A stretch of DNA of 6,546 bases, taken from positions 1-6,546 of the forward strand of contig CAMJRV010000135.1 of NCBI GenBank assembly GCA_946408315.1, written 5' to 3'. The stretch comes from an uncultured Bacillota bacterium. GTDB taxonomy: Bacteria > Bacillota > Clostridia > Peptostreptococcales > Anaerovoracaceae. Of this stretch, positions 1-6,525 are shown piece by piece. The position numbers and the translations under genes were made by a program. The notes below the pieces were generated by a model. The model ran no database searches. It was not told the origin of the DNA and saw nothing but the letters and a program-made list of their open reading frames with translations. Within the stretch, counting starts at the first letter, position 1, and each line of letters starts with the position of its first letter.

Positions 1-35
1 ATTATAGATAATTCTGAAAATAAAAGGAGGTTTTT

Positions 36-1649
36 ATGAAAGCGGATATCGTCTTTTTCAACGGTCCTGTATTGACAGTCGATCCCAAAGATTCCATCCT
101 GTCGGGAGCTGCGATAAAGGGAAACCGGATCCTCTTTACCGGCTCTTCCGAGGCGGCCCTGAAATATGCAGATGAGCAGACCCGGCTGATCGATTTAAAC
201 GGAAGAAGCCTCATCCCCGGCTTTATCGACTCTCATCTCCACACGGGAGTCCTGGGAGCGAACGCCCTGGCCATCGACTGCCGTTCCCCCGGAGTCTCCT
301 CCATCGAAGACATCAAAAACCTGATCCGGGAAGCGGCCAAGGTAACGCCGAAAGGACAGTGGATCCGGGGCTGGGGTTACGATCATTCCAAGCTGGCGGA
401 GCAAAGGCATCCAAACCGCTGGGATCTGGATGAAGCCGCCCCCGACCACCCCGTCATTCTCACAAGATGCTGCGCGCATATCTCGACCCATAACAGCAGA
501 AGCCTCGAACTGGCAGGTTTGAAGGATGATGCGCCCGATCCGGAAGGAGGCGTCATGGACCGGGAAAAAGGAGCCATCAACGGCGTCATGCGGGAAAACG
601 CCCATATGTCCATCCTGAAGACCTCTCAGCTCACAAGAGAAGAGATTATAAACGCCATGGCCGCTGCCAGCGACATGCTGATTCGTGAGGGAATCACCAC
701 CGTCCACGATTCCGGCGGTTATGGAAGCCTGCAGATGGGAGCGATACAGGACGCTGTCAGGCAAAACAGGCTTCAGGTCAGACTGTATGCCATGATCTTC
801 TCCTTCGTCGATAACCTGGCGTTTGTAAACGACTATATCAAGATAGGTCTGCATACGGGTTTCGGGGACGACCGGTTTAAGCTTGGACCGATAAAGGTGA
901 TGATCGACGGAAGCAGCAGCGGACCTACCGCGGCGACGCTGGAACCTTACGCTGTCAACCCGAATGATTCCGGCATTCTCAGCATGACCCAGGAGCAGGT
1001 GGACGACATCATCCTCAGAGCCCACGCGACGGGCTGGCAAGTCACTTCCCACGCGGTGGGAGACAGAGCCGTCACCATGATCGTAGACGCCATAGAAAAG
1101 GCGCTGACCGCATTTCCAAGAGAGGATCACCGCCACCGGATCGAGCATTGCGCTATGATCAACGACGAGCTCCTCAGCAGGATCAAAAAACTCGGGATCG
1201 TCCCCATTCCCCAGCCGATTTTCCTGTACGAGTTCGGCGACGGCTATATGAGGAATTACGGCAAGGAAAGAGCGTACAGAATGTTTACCTGCAAGAGCTT
1301 TCTCGACAGAGAAATCACCGCAGCCGGCAGCAGCGACTGTCCCATCACATTCTCCAACCCTCTCCTGAACATGCACCTTGCGGTGAACCGCGCAACCCAG
1401 ACGGGTCAGGTAATCAACCCGGAGGAACGGATCTCCCTGCAGCAGGCACTGAGAATGTTTACCTACAACGGGGCTTACGCGAACTTTGATGAAGAGAACA
1501 AGGGCTCCATCGAAGTCGGCAAGCTGGCAGATCTGGCCGTACTCTCCGAATCCCTCTCAGATGTCCCTCCCGACAGAATTAGAGACGTTAGAGTAGACAT
1601 GACCATCATCGATGGAAAAATTGTATATGAAAGGAAGGAATTAGAATGA
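36..1649 (+). CDS. YtcJ-like metal-dependent amidohydrolase (Amidohydro_3 family)
   Basis: A 537-residue cytoplasmic enzyme of the amidohydrolase superfamily, close to the YtcJ / N-substituted formamide deformylase group, which hydrolyses C-N bonds in amides. The N-terminal beta-sandwich half (1-60) leads into the metal motif GFIDSHLHTG (62-71; His67 and His69). Further expected metal-site elements follow: Lys287 in IKVMIDGSSSGPTAA, His339 in SHAVGD, His371 in RIEHC and Asp434 in GSSDCP. The C-terminal end (GSIEVGKLADLAVL, 490-503, then IIDGKIV) is the usual return to the beta-sandwich. Length is normal for the family and no signal peptide is visible. The ATG at 36 follows AAAGGAGG (23-30) with a 5-nt spacer. 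The stop overlaps the next start (ATGA). It is first in an operon with a permease and an M20 amidase, so an amide or ureide substrate is inferred; the exact substrate is unknown. The family call is firm, the role is not. Confidence 0.9.
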   Translation: MKADIVFFNGPVLTVDPKDSILSGAAIKGNRILFTGSSEAALKYADEQTRLIDLNGRSLIPGFIDSHLHTGVLGANALAIDCRSPGVSSIEDIKNLIREAAKVTPKGQWIRGWGYDHSKLAEQRHPNRWDLDEAAPDHPVILTRCCAHISTHNSRSLELAGLKDDAPDPEGGVMDREKGAINGVMRENAHMSILKTSQLTREEIINAMAAASDMLIREGITTVHDSGGYGSLQMGAIQDAVRQNRLQVRLYAMIFSFVDNLAFVNDYIKIGLHTGFGDDRFKLGPIKVMIDGSSSGPTAATLEPYAVNPNDSGILSMTQEQVDDIILRAHATGWQVTSHAVGDRAVTMIVDAIEKALTAFPREDHRHRIEHCAMINDELLSRIKKLGIVPIPQPIFLYEFGDGYMRNYGKERAYRMFTCKSFLDREITAAGSSDCPITFSNPLLNMHLAVNRATQTGQVINPEERISLQQALRMFTYNGAYANFDEENKGSIEVGKLADLAVLSESLSDVPPDRIRDVRVDMTIIDGKIVYERKELE

Positions 1650-1933
1650 AAAGTCGTATCCCAACAATCATTATCGCCTTTATTATCCCGATGTCCGCAA
1701 TCTTCTTAGCTTTTCCGATATACAACCGGATTGAGCCGTTTGTATTCGGATTATCCTTCAATTATTTCTGGATTTTTTCCTGGCTGTTTCTTACGGCTCT
1801 CTGTATCTTCATCGGCTTCAGGCTGGACCCGTACAATGATCCGAACGTAGCAAAGGCATCCGCAGAAGCTCTGGAAGCCGCCAAAGCCTCCCTGGCCGAC
1901 GGTTCCGCAGATAGCAAAGGAGGGAAGAAATAA
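1646..1933 (+). CDS. DUF3311-type small membrane protein, probable accessory subunit of the SSS permease
   Basis: A 95-residue protein with two predicted membrane helices (about 5-23 and 38-58). The segment between them carries the motif FPIYNRIEPFVFGLSFNY (23-40); its N-R-x-E-P...F-G-L core matches the DUF3311 family as I recall it. DUF3311 genes commonly sit directly before an SSS-family permease, as here. By analogy with other small-subunit/permease pairs, a role in permease assembly or stability is inferred, not shown. After the second helix comes RLDPYNDP and then an Ala/Lys-rich hydrophilic tail (about 67-95) that is longer than the tail of the second copy in this window. The start overlaps the upstream stop by 4 nt and has AAGGA (1635-1639) 6 nt ahead. 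The stop overlaps the permease start by 1 nt (TAATG), which points to translational coupling. Confidence 0.82.
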   Translation: MKSRIPTIIIAFIIPMSAIFLAFPIYNRIEPFVFGLSFNYFWIFSWLFLTALCIFIGFRLDPYNDPNVAKASAEALEAAKASLADGSADSKGGKK

Positions 1934-3396
1934 TGGCACTCGTTGTTTTTTCGATTATTTTGATTTTATCCGTGGTCATTGCTGTCGCGTCGAAAAAAGG
2001 AGCCATCGGCTCCAGCATGGATGACGTGATGACCGCCAGCGGTTCTTTTGGCGCATTTCTGATCTTTTTCGTTTCCGTAGGGGAAATCTACAGCATCGGC
2101 ACCATGATCGGAGCACCAGGCGCGATCTTCGCAAACGGAGCCTCCTACGGCACATGGTTTATCTGCTACATCCTGCTGGCCTACGTCGTAGGCTATTTCC
2201 TGAATCCCGCCATCTGGCGCATGGGCCAGCTTGCAAAGGCGGTCTCCATCGGAGACGTGATCGGCTGGAGATACAACAGCAAAGGGATGCAGATCCTTGT
2301 TGCCCTGGTTGGAATCGGCTTTCTGACTCCCTGGATCCAAAATCAATATGCCGGAATGGCAATTCTGTTTGAATATCTGAACATCGGCGTAAGCTTTGTT
2401 GCCGCCGTCGTCATCTCCTCAGCCCTTGCTTTTATCTATATCGCAATTGCCGGGATCAGGGCGCCCGCATGGGTCAGCGTGCTGAAGGACATCCTGCTGA
2501 TCGTCTCCATCGTTGTAGTCGGCGTCGCCGCCGCAGTCCATATGCCTGGAGGCGTGAGCGGTATCTTTAAAACCGTTGCGGAGACAAAGCCGGAAATGCT
2601 CGTCGTCCCGACGGAGCCGATTACGAAAAACGTTACGTTCCTGATGTCCACCATCATGTTCCAGATGCTCGGATTCTATATGCTCCCGATTTCCTTCCAG
2701 GCGCTGCTCACCAGCAAGAACGAGCATAACCTGCGAAAGAACTCTATTTATATGCCGCTCTACATGATCATGTTCCCCTTCCTGGTCATTGCCGCATATT
2801 ATGCTGTCGCTCAGATCCCCGATCTTCCGAACAAGGATTTCGCACTCCTCGCCATTGCGGTAGACACGCTGCCGGAATGGACCATCGGACTCATCGCCGG
2901 AGGCGGCGCCCTCACGGCAATCCTCGTCATGGCGATTTCCGCCCTGTGCGTCGGCGGTCTGTTCTCCAAGAATATTCTTGGAGTAATCAAGCCGGATATG
3001 CCTCAGAAATCCATGACCAACTGGACCAGAATCGTTACGGCGGTATTCCTCATCTTCGGTATGCTGACAGCCCTCTATTTCCCTGCACTGATGGCAAACG
3101 TCATCACACTGGCCTACGGTGGACTTACCCAGACTTTCGTCGCGATCATCTTCGGATTCTTCTGGAAGGGTGCGACCAAATGGGGCGTCGGATCCGGAAT
3201 CATCGCGGGAGTCGTTTCCCTCGCCATGATCAAGAACCTGATGCCGATACCATGGTTCGGAATGAATTTTGGATTCTGGGCGCTGCTGATCAATCTGGCC
3301 GTCGCCTTCCTCGTCAGTCTGCTGACAAAGCCGGACGCATTGGCCGTCAGACGGTTTGAAGCGTTTAAAGCTGCCAAACCCAATCAGATTCGCTAA
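1933..3396 (+). CDS. Sodium:solute symporter (SSS) family permease
   Basis: A 487-residue, very hydrophobic protein with about 12-13 membrane segments, the usual size for the SSS family of sodium-coupled symporters. Visible family features are an early FVSVGEIYSIGTMIGAPGA segment (46-64), GDVIGWRYNSKGMQ (107-120), the loop AIAGIRAPAWVSVLKDILL (171-189), which corresponds to the SSS signature region, and GGLFSKNILGVIKPD (341-355) after a helix near 320-340. The RAP...VLKDILL and LFSKNI stretches resemble monocarboxylate-permease (MctP-like) members more than proline or pantothenate permeases; this is from recall. AAAGGAGGG (1916-1924) lies 8 nt before the ATG, and the start overlaps the small DUF3311 gene by 1 nt. 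It probably imports the compound that the flanking hydrolases act on. Substrate and coupling ion are not determined; a monocarboxylate, amino acid or ureide would all fit. Confidence 0.88.
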   Translation: MALVVFSIILILSVVIAVASKKGAIGSSMDDVMTASGSFGAFLIFFVSVGEIYSIGTMIGAPGAIFANGASYGTWFICYILLAYVVGYFLNPAIWRMGQLAKAVSIGDVIGWRYNSKGMQILVALVGIGFLTPWIQNQYAGMAILFEYLNIGVSFVAAVVISSALAFIYIAIAGIRAPAWVSVLKDILLIVSIVVVGVAAAVHMPGGVSGIFKTVAETKPEMLVVPTEPITKNVTFLMSTIMFQMLGFYMLPISFQALLTSKNEHNLRKNSIYMPLYMIMFPFLVIAAYYAVAQIPDLPNKDFALLAIAVDTLPEWTIGLIAGGGALTAILVMAISALCVGGLFSKNILGVIKPDMPQKSMTNWTRIVTAVFLIFGMLTALYFPALMANVITLAYGGLTQTFVAIIFGFFWKGATKWGVGSGIIAGVVSLAMIKNLMPIPWFGMNFGFWALLINLAVAFLVSLLTKPDALAVRRFEAFKAAKPNQIR

Positions 3397-3420
3397 CAGT
3401 ATAAAAAACAGGAGGTACCT

Positions 3421-4656
3421 ATGTTTACTTGTGACAATAAAAGGATGGAAGATAAAATCAAAACGTTCAGCAAATTCGGAGACGCGGGCCACGGAGGAAT
3501 CACTCGATACTCCCTCTCTCCGGAAGCGCATCAGGCAAGAGATGAGTTTGTAAAAAGGATGAAGGAAATCGGCGCCGTGATCGAAACCGACGACATGGCC
3601 AACGTCTATGCGACGATTCCCGGTACCGAATCCGGACTGAAGAGAATCGTAATGGCCTCCCACTGCGATTCTGTCAAAAATGGCGGCAACTATGACGGAA
3701 TTTTAGGCGTCATCGGCGCCATGGAGGTCCTGGAAGCCGTCGTAGATCAGAGTATTCCTCACAGGCATCCGCTGACCGCCATGATCTGGACCAATGAGGA
3801 AGGCTCCCTTTATCCCCCTGCCATGATGTCATCCGGCGTCGTCTGCGGAAAGTTCGACAAGGAGAAAATGCTGGCATCGATCAGCGTACTGGATAAAACG
3901 ACGACCTTTGGAGACGCTCTGAACGCCAGTCCATATAAAGGAGAGGAAAAGAATCGATTAAACCCCGGCGATTATCAGGCCATGTTTGAGCTCCATATCG
4001 AGCAGGGTCCGATTCTGGAGGATGCCGGAAAGGATGTCGGTGTCGTTACCTGCGTACTGGGAATGTTCAACTACAGAATCCGCTTCTTCGGACAGTCCGA
4101 CCATGCGGGAACGACTCCGATGCATAAGCGCCGGGACGCTCTCCATGCCGCTGCCCAGGCTCTCTGTTACCTCCACGAGGAAATCGACAAGCTGGAAAGG
4201 CCGGAGCTGGTCTATACCACGGGAGAAATCGTATGCCACCCCTGCGTACATACCGTAATTCCCGACATGATCGACTTTTCCATCGATGTGAGGCATGAAG
4301 ACCCGAAGGTTCTCGAACAGGTGCTGGCCATCGTAAAGCGCCTTCCTGAGCGGGAATGGGCAAAATGCAGATGTGAAGTACAGCTGGCGTGGGCCCGGGA
4401 TACCGTCTATTTCGATAAAGAGCTGGTCGGGTACGTCAAGGAGAGCGCTGACGAGCTGGGGATTTCAAACCAGTACATCAACAGCGGAGCGGGCCATGAC
4501 GCCCAGTACGTTTCCTATATCATGCCCACCACGATGATCTTTGTCCCTTCCAAGGACGGCCACAGCCACTGTGAACCGGAATATACCCCGGTGGAGTCCT
4601 GCACCGCCGGCGCAAGCGTCATGCTGAACGCAGTGCTGAAGGAAGATAAAAAATAG
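3421..4656 (+). CDS. M20-family Zn-dependent amidase (allantoate amidohydrolase / N-carbamoyl-L-amino-acid hydrolase type)
   Basis: A 411-residue cytoplasmic dinuclear metal hydrolase of normal length for the AllC/HyuC/AmaB group. Family motifs appear in order: ASHCDSVKNGGNYDGILGV (79-97; His81 and Asp92 as metal ligands), TNEEGS (124-129; Glu126 catalytic base, Glu127 ligand), HIEQGPILE (192-200; His192), GQSDHAGTTPMHKRRDA (224-240; His228, dimer-domain substrate residue), SGAGHDAQY (355-363) and DGHSHCEPEYTP (379-390; His383). Residues 206-320 form the insert dimerisation domain. The family's substrate-binding Asn before VIP appears to be Thr278, while the Arg 13 residues later (Arg291) is kept. 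The ATG at 3421 follows GGAGGT (3411-3416) at 4 nt; the internal Met9 is less likely because its AAAGG abuts the ATG. It is the last gene of the operon. Members release ammonia and CO2 or cut other N-acyl bonds. The subfamily is sure, the exact substrate open. Confidence 0.9.
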   Translation: MFTCDNKRMEDKIKTFSKFGDAGHGGITRYSLSPEAHQARDEFVKRMKEIGAVIETDDMANVYATIPGTESGLKRIVMASHCDSVKNGGNYDGILGVIGAMEVLEAVVDQSIPHRHPLTAMIWTNEEGSLYPPAMMSSGVVCGKFDKEKMLASISVLDKTTTFGDALNASPYKGEEKNRLNPGDYQAMFELHIEQGPILEDAGKDVGVVTCVLGMFNYRIRFFGQSDHAGTTPMHKRRDALHAAAQALCYLHEEIDKLERPELVYTTGEIVCHPCVHTVIPDMIDFSIDVRHEDPKVLEQVLAIVKRLPEREWAKCRCEVQLAWARDTVYFDKELVGYVKESADELGISNQYINSGAGHDAQYVSYIMPTTMIFVPSKDGHSHCEPEYTPVESCTAGASVMLNAVLKEDKK

Positions 4657-4683
4657 GAAGTTAAATCAAACTTTCTGTAATAA

Positions 4684-4735
4684 AAAACTGCCTGTTTGCC
4701 GCCCCCCTTATGCGGGGAGCGGGGCAGGCAGTTTT
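4684..4735. terminator. Bidirectional Rho-independent terminator between convergent operons
   Basis: Perfect 11-bp outer arms AAAACTGCCTG (4684-4694) and CAGGCAGTTTT (4725-4735) enclose an inner GC-rich stem: CCGC 4699-4702 with GCGG 4719-4722, a C/A mismatch, then CCCC 4704-4707 with GGGG 4714-4717, and a TTATGC loop. The plus strand continues as TTTTCTTAT and the minus strand as TTTTTTATTA, so it can stop transcription both ways. It lies 27 nt after the plus-strand amidase stop and 17 nt after the minus-strand DUF3311 stop. Confidence 0.93.
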
Positions 4736-4752
4736 CTTATGACTGGAATTTC

Positions 4753-4974
4753 TCATTCTTTTCTTTTTTTCGTATCTTCATAGCCCCATTTCATGCGGTA
4801 GCCCACATACATGAGAATACACAGAATAAACCAAACGGCCAGCGTGAAACCGTAGATGAAAGGCAAACCAAAAATAAGGGGCTCCGCCCGGTTAATAAAA
4901 AATATACCGGGAAACTCAATGGCGGCAAATCCCAGAAGGATCAAGCCCCACAGCAGTCTGGATTTCTTTTTCAT
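4753..4974 (-). CDS. Second DUF3311-type small membrane protein, without an adjacent permease
   Basis: A 73-residue protein with two predicted membrane helices (about 7-26 and 39-58) and a basic C-terminal tail ending KKRKE. Between the helices it carries INRAEPLIFGLPFIYGF (27-43), sharing the N-R-x-E-P-x-x-F-G-L core and overall layout with the DUF3311 protein at 1646-1933, so the two are clearly of one family though quite divergent. I chose the ATG at 4974 because AGGAGG (4980-4985) lies 5 nt ahead; a TTG at 5010 in the same frame has no such support. It follows the FAD-dependent dehydrogenase by 41 nt on the same strand and is probably co-transcribed. Unlike the other copy, it is followed by a terminator rather than by a permease gene. 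It may serve a permease encoded elsewhere, serve the permease across the terminator, or have its own role. Confidence 0.8.
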   Translation of the reverse strand: MKKKSRLLWGLILLGFAAIEFPGIFFINRAEPLIFGLPFIYGFTLAVWFILCILMYVGYRMKWGYEDTKKRKE

Positions 4975-4979
4975 CTCGG

Positions 4980-4985
4980 CCTCCT
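4980..4985 (-). promoter_or_regulatory. Ribosome binding site fixing the start of the second DUF3311 gene
   Basis: Read on the minus strand this is AGGAGG, 5 nt before the ATG at 4974. It supports a 73-residue product over the in-frame TTG start at 5010. Confidence 0.85.
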
Positions 4986-5015
4986 GACTCCGTTCAGCAG
5001 AATGAATCAAAAACC

Positions 5016-6395
5016 TTATTTATACTTTTCCGCCAGGGCTCTTGCCACCAGCACGCCGCTGGCAGAAGCCTGGGAGAGGGAATGGGTCACGCCGGAGCCG
5101 TCTCCGAGCGCAAACAGTCCTTTCACCTTCGTTTCCAGATTTCCGCCCACCTGCACCTTGGAGTTGTAGAACTTGACTTCCACACCGTAGAGCAGCGTGT
5201 CTTCATTGGCGGTCCCAGGAGCGATCTTATCCAGCGCGTAGATCATTTCGATGATATTGTCAAGCTGCCGCTTCGGAATGACCAGACTCAGGTCTCCCGG
5301 AGTCGCTTTCAGAGTCGGCCTGGTGAAACATTTCTCCATCCTTCTCGCACTGCTCCTTCTTCCCTTGACCAGATCGCCGAACCGCTGGAGCAGGACGCCG
5401 CCTCCCAGCATATTGCTCAGCCTGGCGATGGACTCACCGTACTCGTTGCTGTCCTTGAAAGGCTCTGTGAACTGATTGGACACGAGAAGGGCAAAGTTGG
5501 TGTTTTCCGTTCTCAGCTTCGGATCCGCATAGCTGTGCCCGTTTACCGTAACGATGCCGTTGGTGTTTTCCGCAACCACTTCGCCGTAAGGATTCATGCA
5601 GAAGGTCCTTACCATGTCGTTATATTTATCCGTCTTATATACGATCTTGCTTTCGTAAACGTCGTCGGTGATATGCTTGAAGATTTCAGCCGGAAGCTCA
5701 ACCCGCACACCAATATCTACCCGGTTCTTCTTCTGTTCGATGCCGAATTTATCGCAGATGCTGGAAATCCATTTCGATCCCGAGCGTCCCGTCGCCAGGA
5801 CGAGATCCTTGCATTCAAACACTTCCTCTTTATCGGTCACGATGCGGAAGCCGTTTTCGACCTTCTCCACATCGAGAACCTGAGTGTTGAACTGGGTATC
5901 GATCCTGTCTTTCGTGTAATCAAAAATCCGTTCCAGAATTTTTACGTTCCGGTCCGTTCCCAGATGTCTCACCTTGGCGTCCAGCAGATGGAGGTTGTTT
6001 CGGAGTGCCAGGGTCTTGAGCTCGGAATTTGCGGTGGAATAGAGCTTGGCCGCTTCCCCTCCCATGCTGCAAAGCACCTGGTCCACATATTCCATAAGGT
6101 CCAGAGCAGCCTCGGTGCCGACGTAATTATGAAGGTCGCCGCCGAACTGGGTCGTAATGTTGTATTTTCCATCGGAGAGAGTTCCCGCGCCGCCGTATCC
6201 ATTCATGATATGGCAGGGAGCGCAGCGAATGCAGTTCTGCACCTTGCCGCTGTTGATAGGGCAGATCCTCTTTTCCAGGGCGGCGCCCTTATCGATCATG
6301 AGAACACTTGCCGCATTGGGAAGCTTGGTCAGTTCATAGGCCATGAACACTCCGCCCGCTCCGGCTCCGACGATTATAATATCATATTTTTTCAT
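5016..6395 (-). CDS. COG2509-type FAD-dependent dehydrogenase (NAD(P)/FAD oxidoreductase fold)
   Basis: A 459-residue flavoprotein. The N-terminal Rossmann motif IIIVGAGAGGVFMAYEL (7-23; G10-x-G12-x-x-G15) binds the FAD ADP moiety, with the acidic end of strand 2 at Asp35 (VLMIDKG). The second FAD contact is DLVLATGRSGSKW (197-209), and LFALGDGSGVTHSLSQASASG (427-447) is the C-terminal FAD-binding motif. Cys45, Cys55, Cys58 and Cys61 precede GYGGAGTLSDGKYN (66-79), an arrangement typical, as I recall, of the poorly characterised COG2509 dehydrogenases; the CxxCxxC could be redox-active or bind a metal or Fe-S cluster, which is unproven. GRRSSARRMEKCFTRPTLKATPGDL (345-369) probably lines the substrate pocket. 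The ATG at 6395 has GGAG 6 nt ahead; the in-frame GTG at 6407 overlaps that site and is rejected. It is the first gene of a two-gene operon with a small DUF3311 protein. Electron acceptor and substrate are unknown. Confidence 0.87.
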   Translation of the reverse strand: MKKYDIIIVGAGAGGVFMAYELTKLPNAASVLMIDKGAALEKRICPINSGKVQNCIRCAPCHIMNGYGGAGTLSDGKYNITTQFGGDLHNYVGTEAALDLMEYVDQVLCSMGGEAAKLYSTANSELKTLALRNNLHLLDAKVRHLGTDRNVKILERIFDYTKDRIDTQFNTQVLDVEKVENGFRIVTDKEEVFECKDLVLATGRSGSKWISSICDKFGIEQKKNRVDIGVRVELPAEIFKHITDDVYESKIVYKTDKYNDMVRTFCMNPYGEVVAENTNGIVTVNGHSYADPKLRTENTNFALLVSNQFTEPFKDSNEYGESIARLSNMLGGGVLLQRFGDLVKGRRSSARRMEKCFTRPTLKATPGDLSLVIPKRQLDNIIEMIYALDKIAPGTANEDTLLYGVEVKFYNSKVQVGGNLETKVKGLFALGDGSGVTHSLSQASASGVLVARALAEKYK

Positions 6396-6401
6396 GTTAA
6401 T

Positions 6402-6405
6402 CTCC
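6402..6405 (-). promoter_or_regulatory. Ribosome binding site fixing the start of the FAD dehydrogenase gene
   Basis: The minus strand reads GTGGAGATTAACATG. The GGAG core is 6 nt before the ATG at 6395. The alternative GTG start at 6407 overlaps this core and has no separate site. Confidence 0.75.
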
Positions 6406-6434
6406 ACTTTCTATTCTCTTCATTCCGCCATTTC

Positions 6435-6453
6435 TCAGTAGGCGCATCACTGA
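6435..6453. repeat. Short inverted repeat at the predicted transcription start of the FAD dehydrogenase operon
   Basis: TCAGT (6435-6439) and ACTGA (6449-6453) form a perfect 5-bp inverted repeat with a 9-nt spacer. It lies just downstream of the predicted start of transcription (near 6454), where a repressor operator would fit. Arms this short often occur by chance, so it is only a candidate. Confidence 0.25.
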
Positions 6454-6460
6454 CAGAACT

Positions 6461-6489
6461 ATTATAAGCTGTTCTTCCATGACTGGCAA
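6461..6489 (-). promoter_or_regulatory. Near-consensus vegetative (sigma-70/sigma-A) promoter for the FAD dehydrogenase operon
   Basis: On the minus strand, a -35 box TTGCCA (6489-6484; five of six consensus bases) is separated by exactly 17 nt from a perfect -10 box TATAAT (6466-6461). Transcription would start near 6454, giving a leader of about 59 nt before the ATG at 6395. This is the best promoter visible in the window and suggests substantial basal expression. Confidence 0.8.
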
Positions 6490-6494
6490 CTGAA

Positions 6495-6525
6495 AAATTC
6501 CAATCTGGCTAAAGCCAGGGAATTT
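6495..6525. repeat. Imperfect 13-bp hairpin upstream of the minus-strand promoter
   Basis: AAATTCC (6495-6501) pairs with GGAATTT (6519-6525), and CTGGCT (6505-6510) with AGCCAG (6513-6518), leaving a 3-nt bulge (6502-6504) and a tiny AA loop. On the minus strand the stem runs into a T5 tract, so it could be a terminator of a minus-strand gene lying beyond position 6546. It also ends 5 nt upstream of the -35 box, where an activator or repressor site is possible. I cannot tell these apart. Confidence 0.5.

Noticed and set aside
3..12. Possible -10 box (TATAGA or GATAAT) just before the first gene
   Set aside because: The matching -35 region would lie outside the window and AT-rich leaders produce such hexamers by chance, so a promoter cannot be claimed.
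195..1376. Long open frame on the minus strand (about 393 codons) inside the amidohydrolase gene
   Set aside because: It lies wholly antisense to a gene with clear family motifs. Its translation has no recognisable domain and looks like a codon-usage shadow.
2419..3663. Long open frame on the minus strand (about 414 codons) antisense to the permease and the start of the M20 gene
   Set aside because: The translation is an odd His/Asp/Glu/Arg-rich sequence with no motif, as expected from the antisense of a hydrophobic protein. It crosses two good genes and has no supported start.
4696..5169. Plus-strand open frame of about 157 codons starting inside the terminator
   Set aside because: It begins within the hairpin stem, has no ribosome binding site, and overlaps two supported minus-strand genes.
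5082..6467. Long open frame on the plus strand (about 461 codons) opposite the FAD dehydrogenase
   Set aside because: The opposite strand has three FAD-binding motifs, a ribosome binding site and a promoter. The plus-strand translation has no recognisable fold and runs through the minus-strand promoter.
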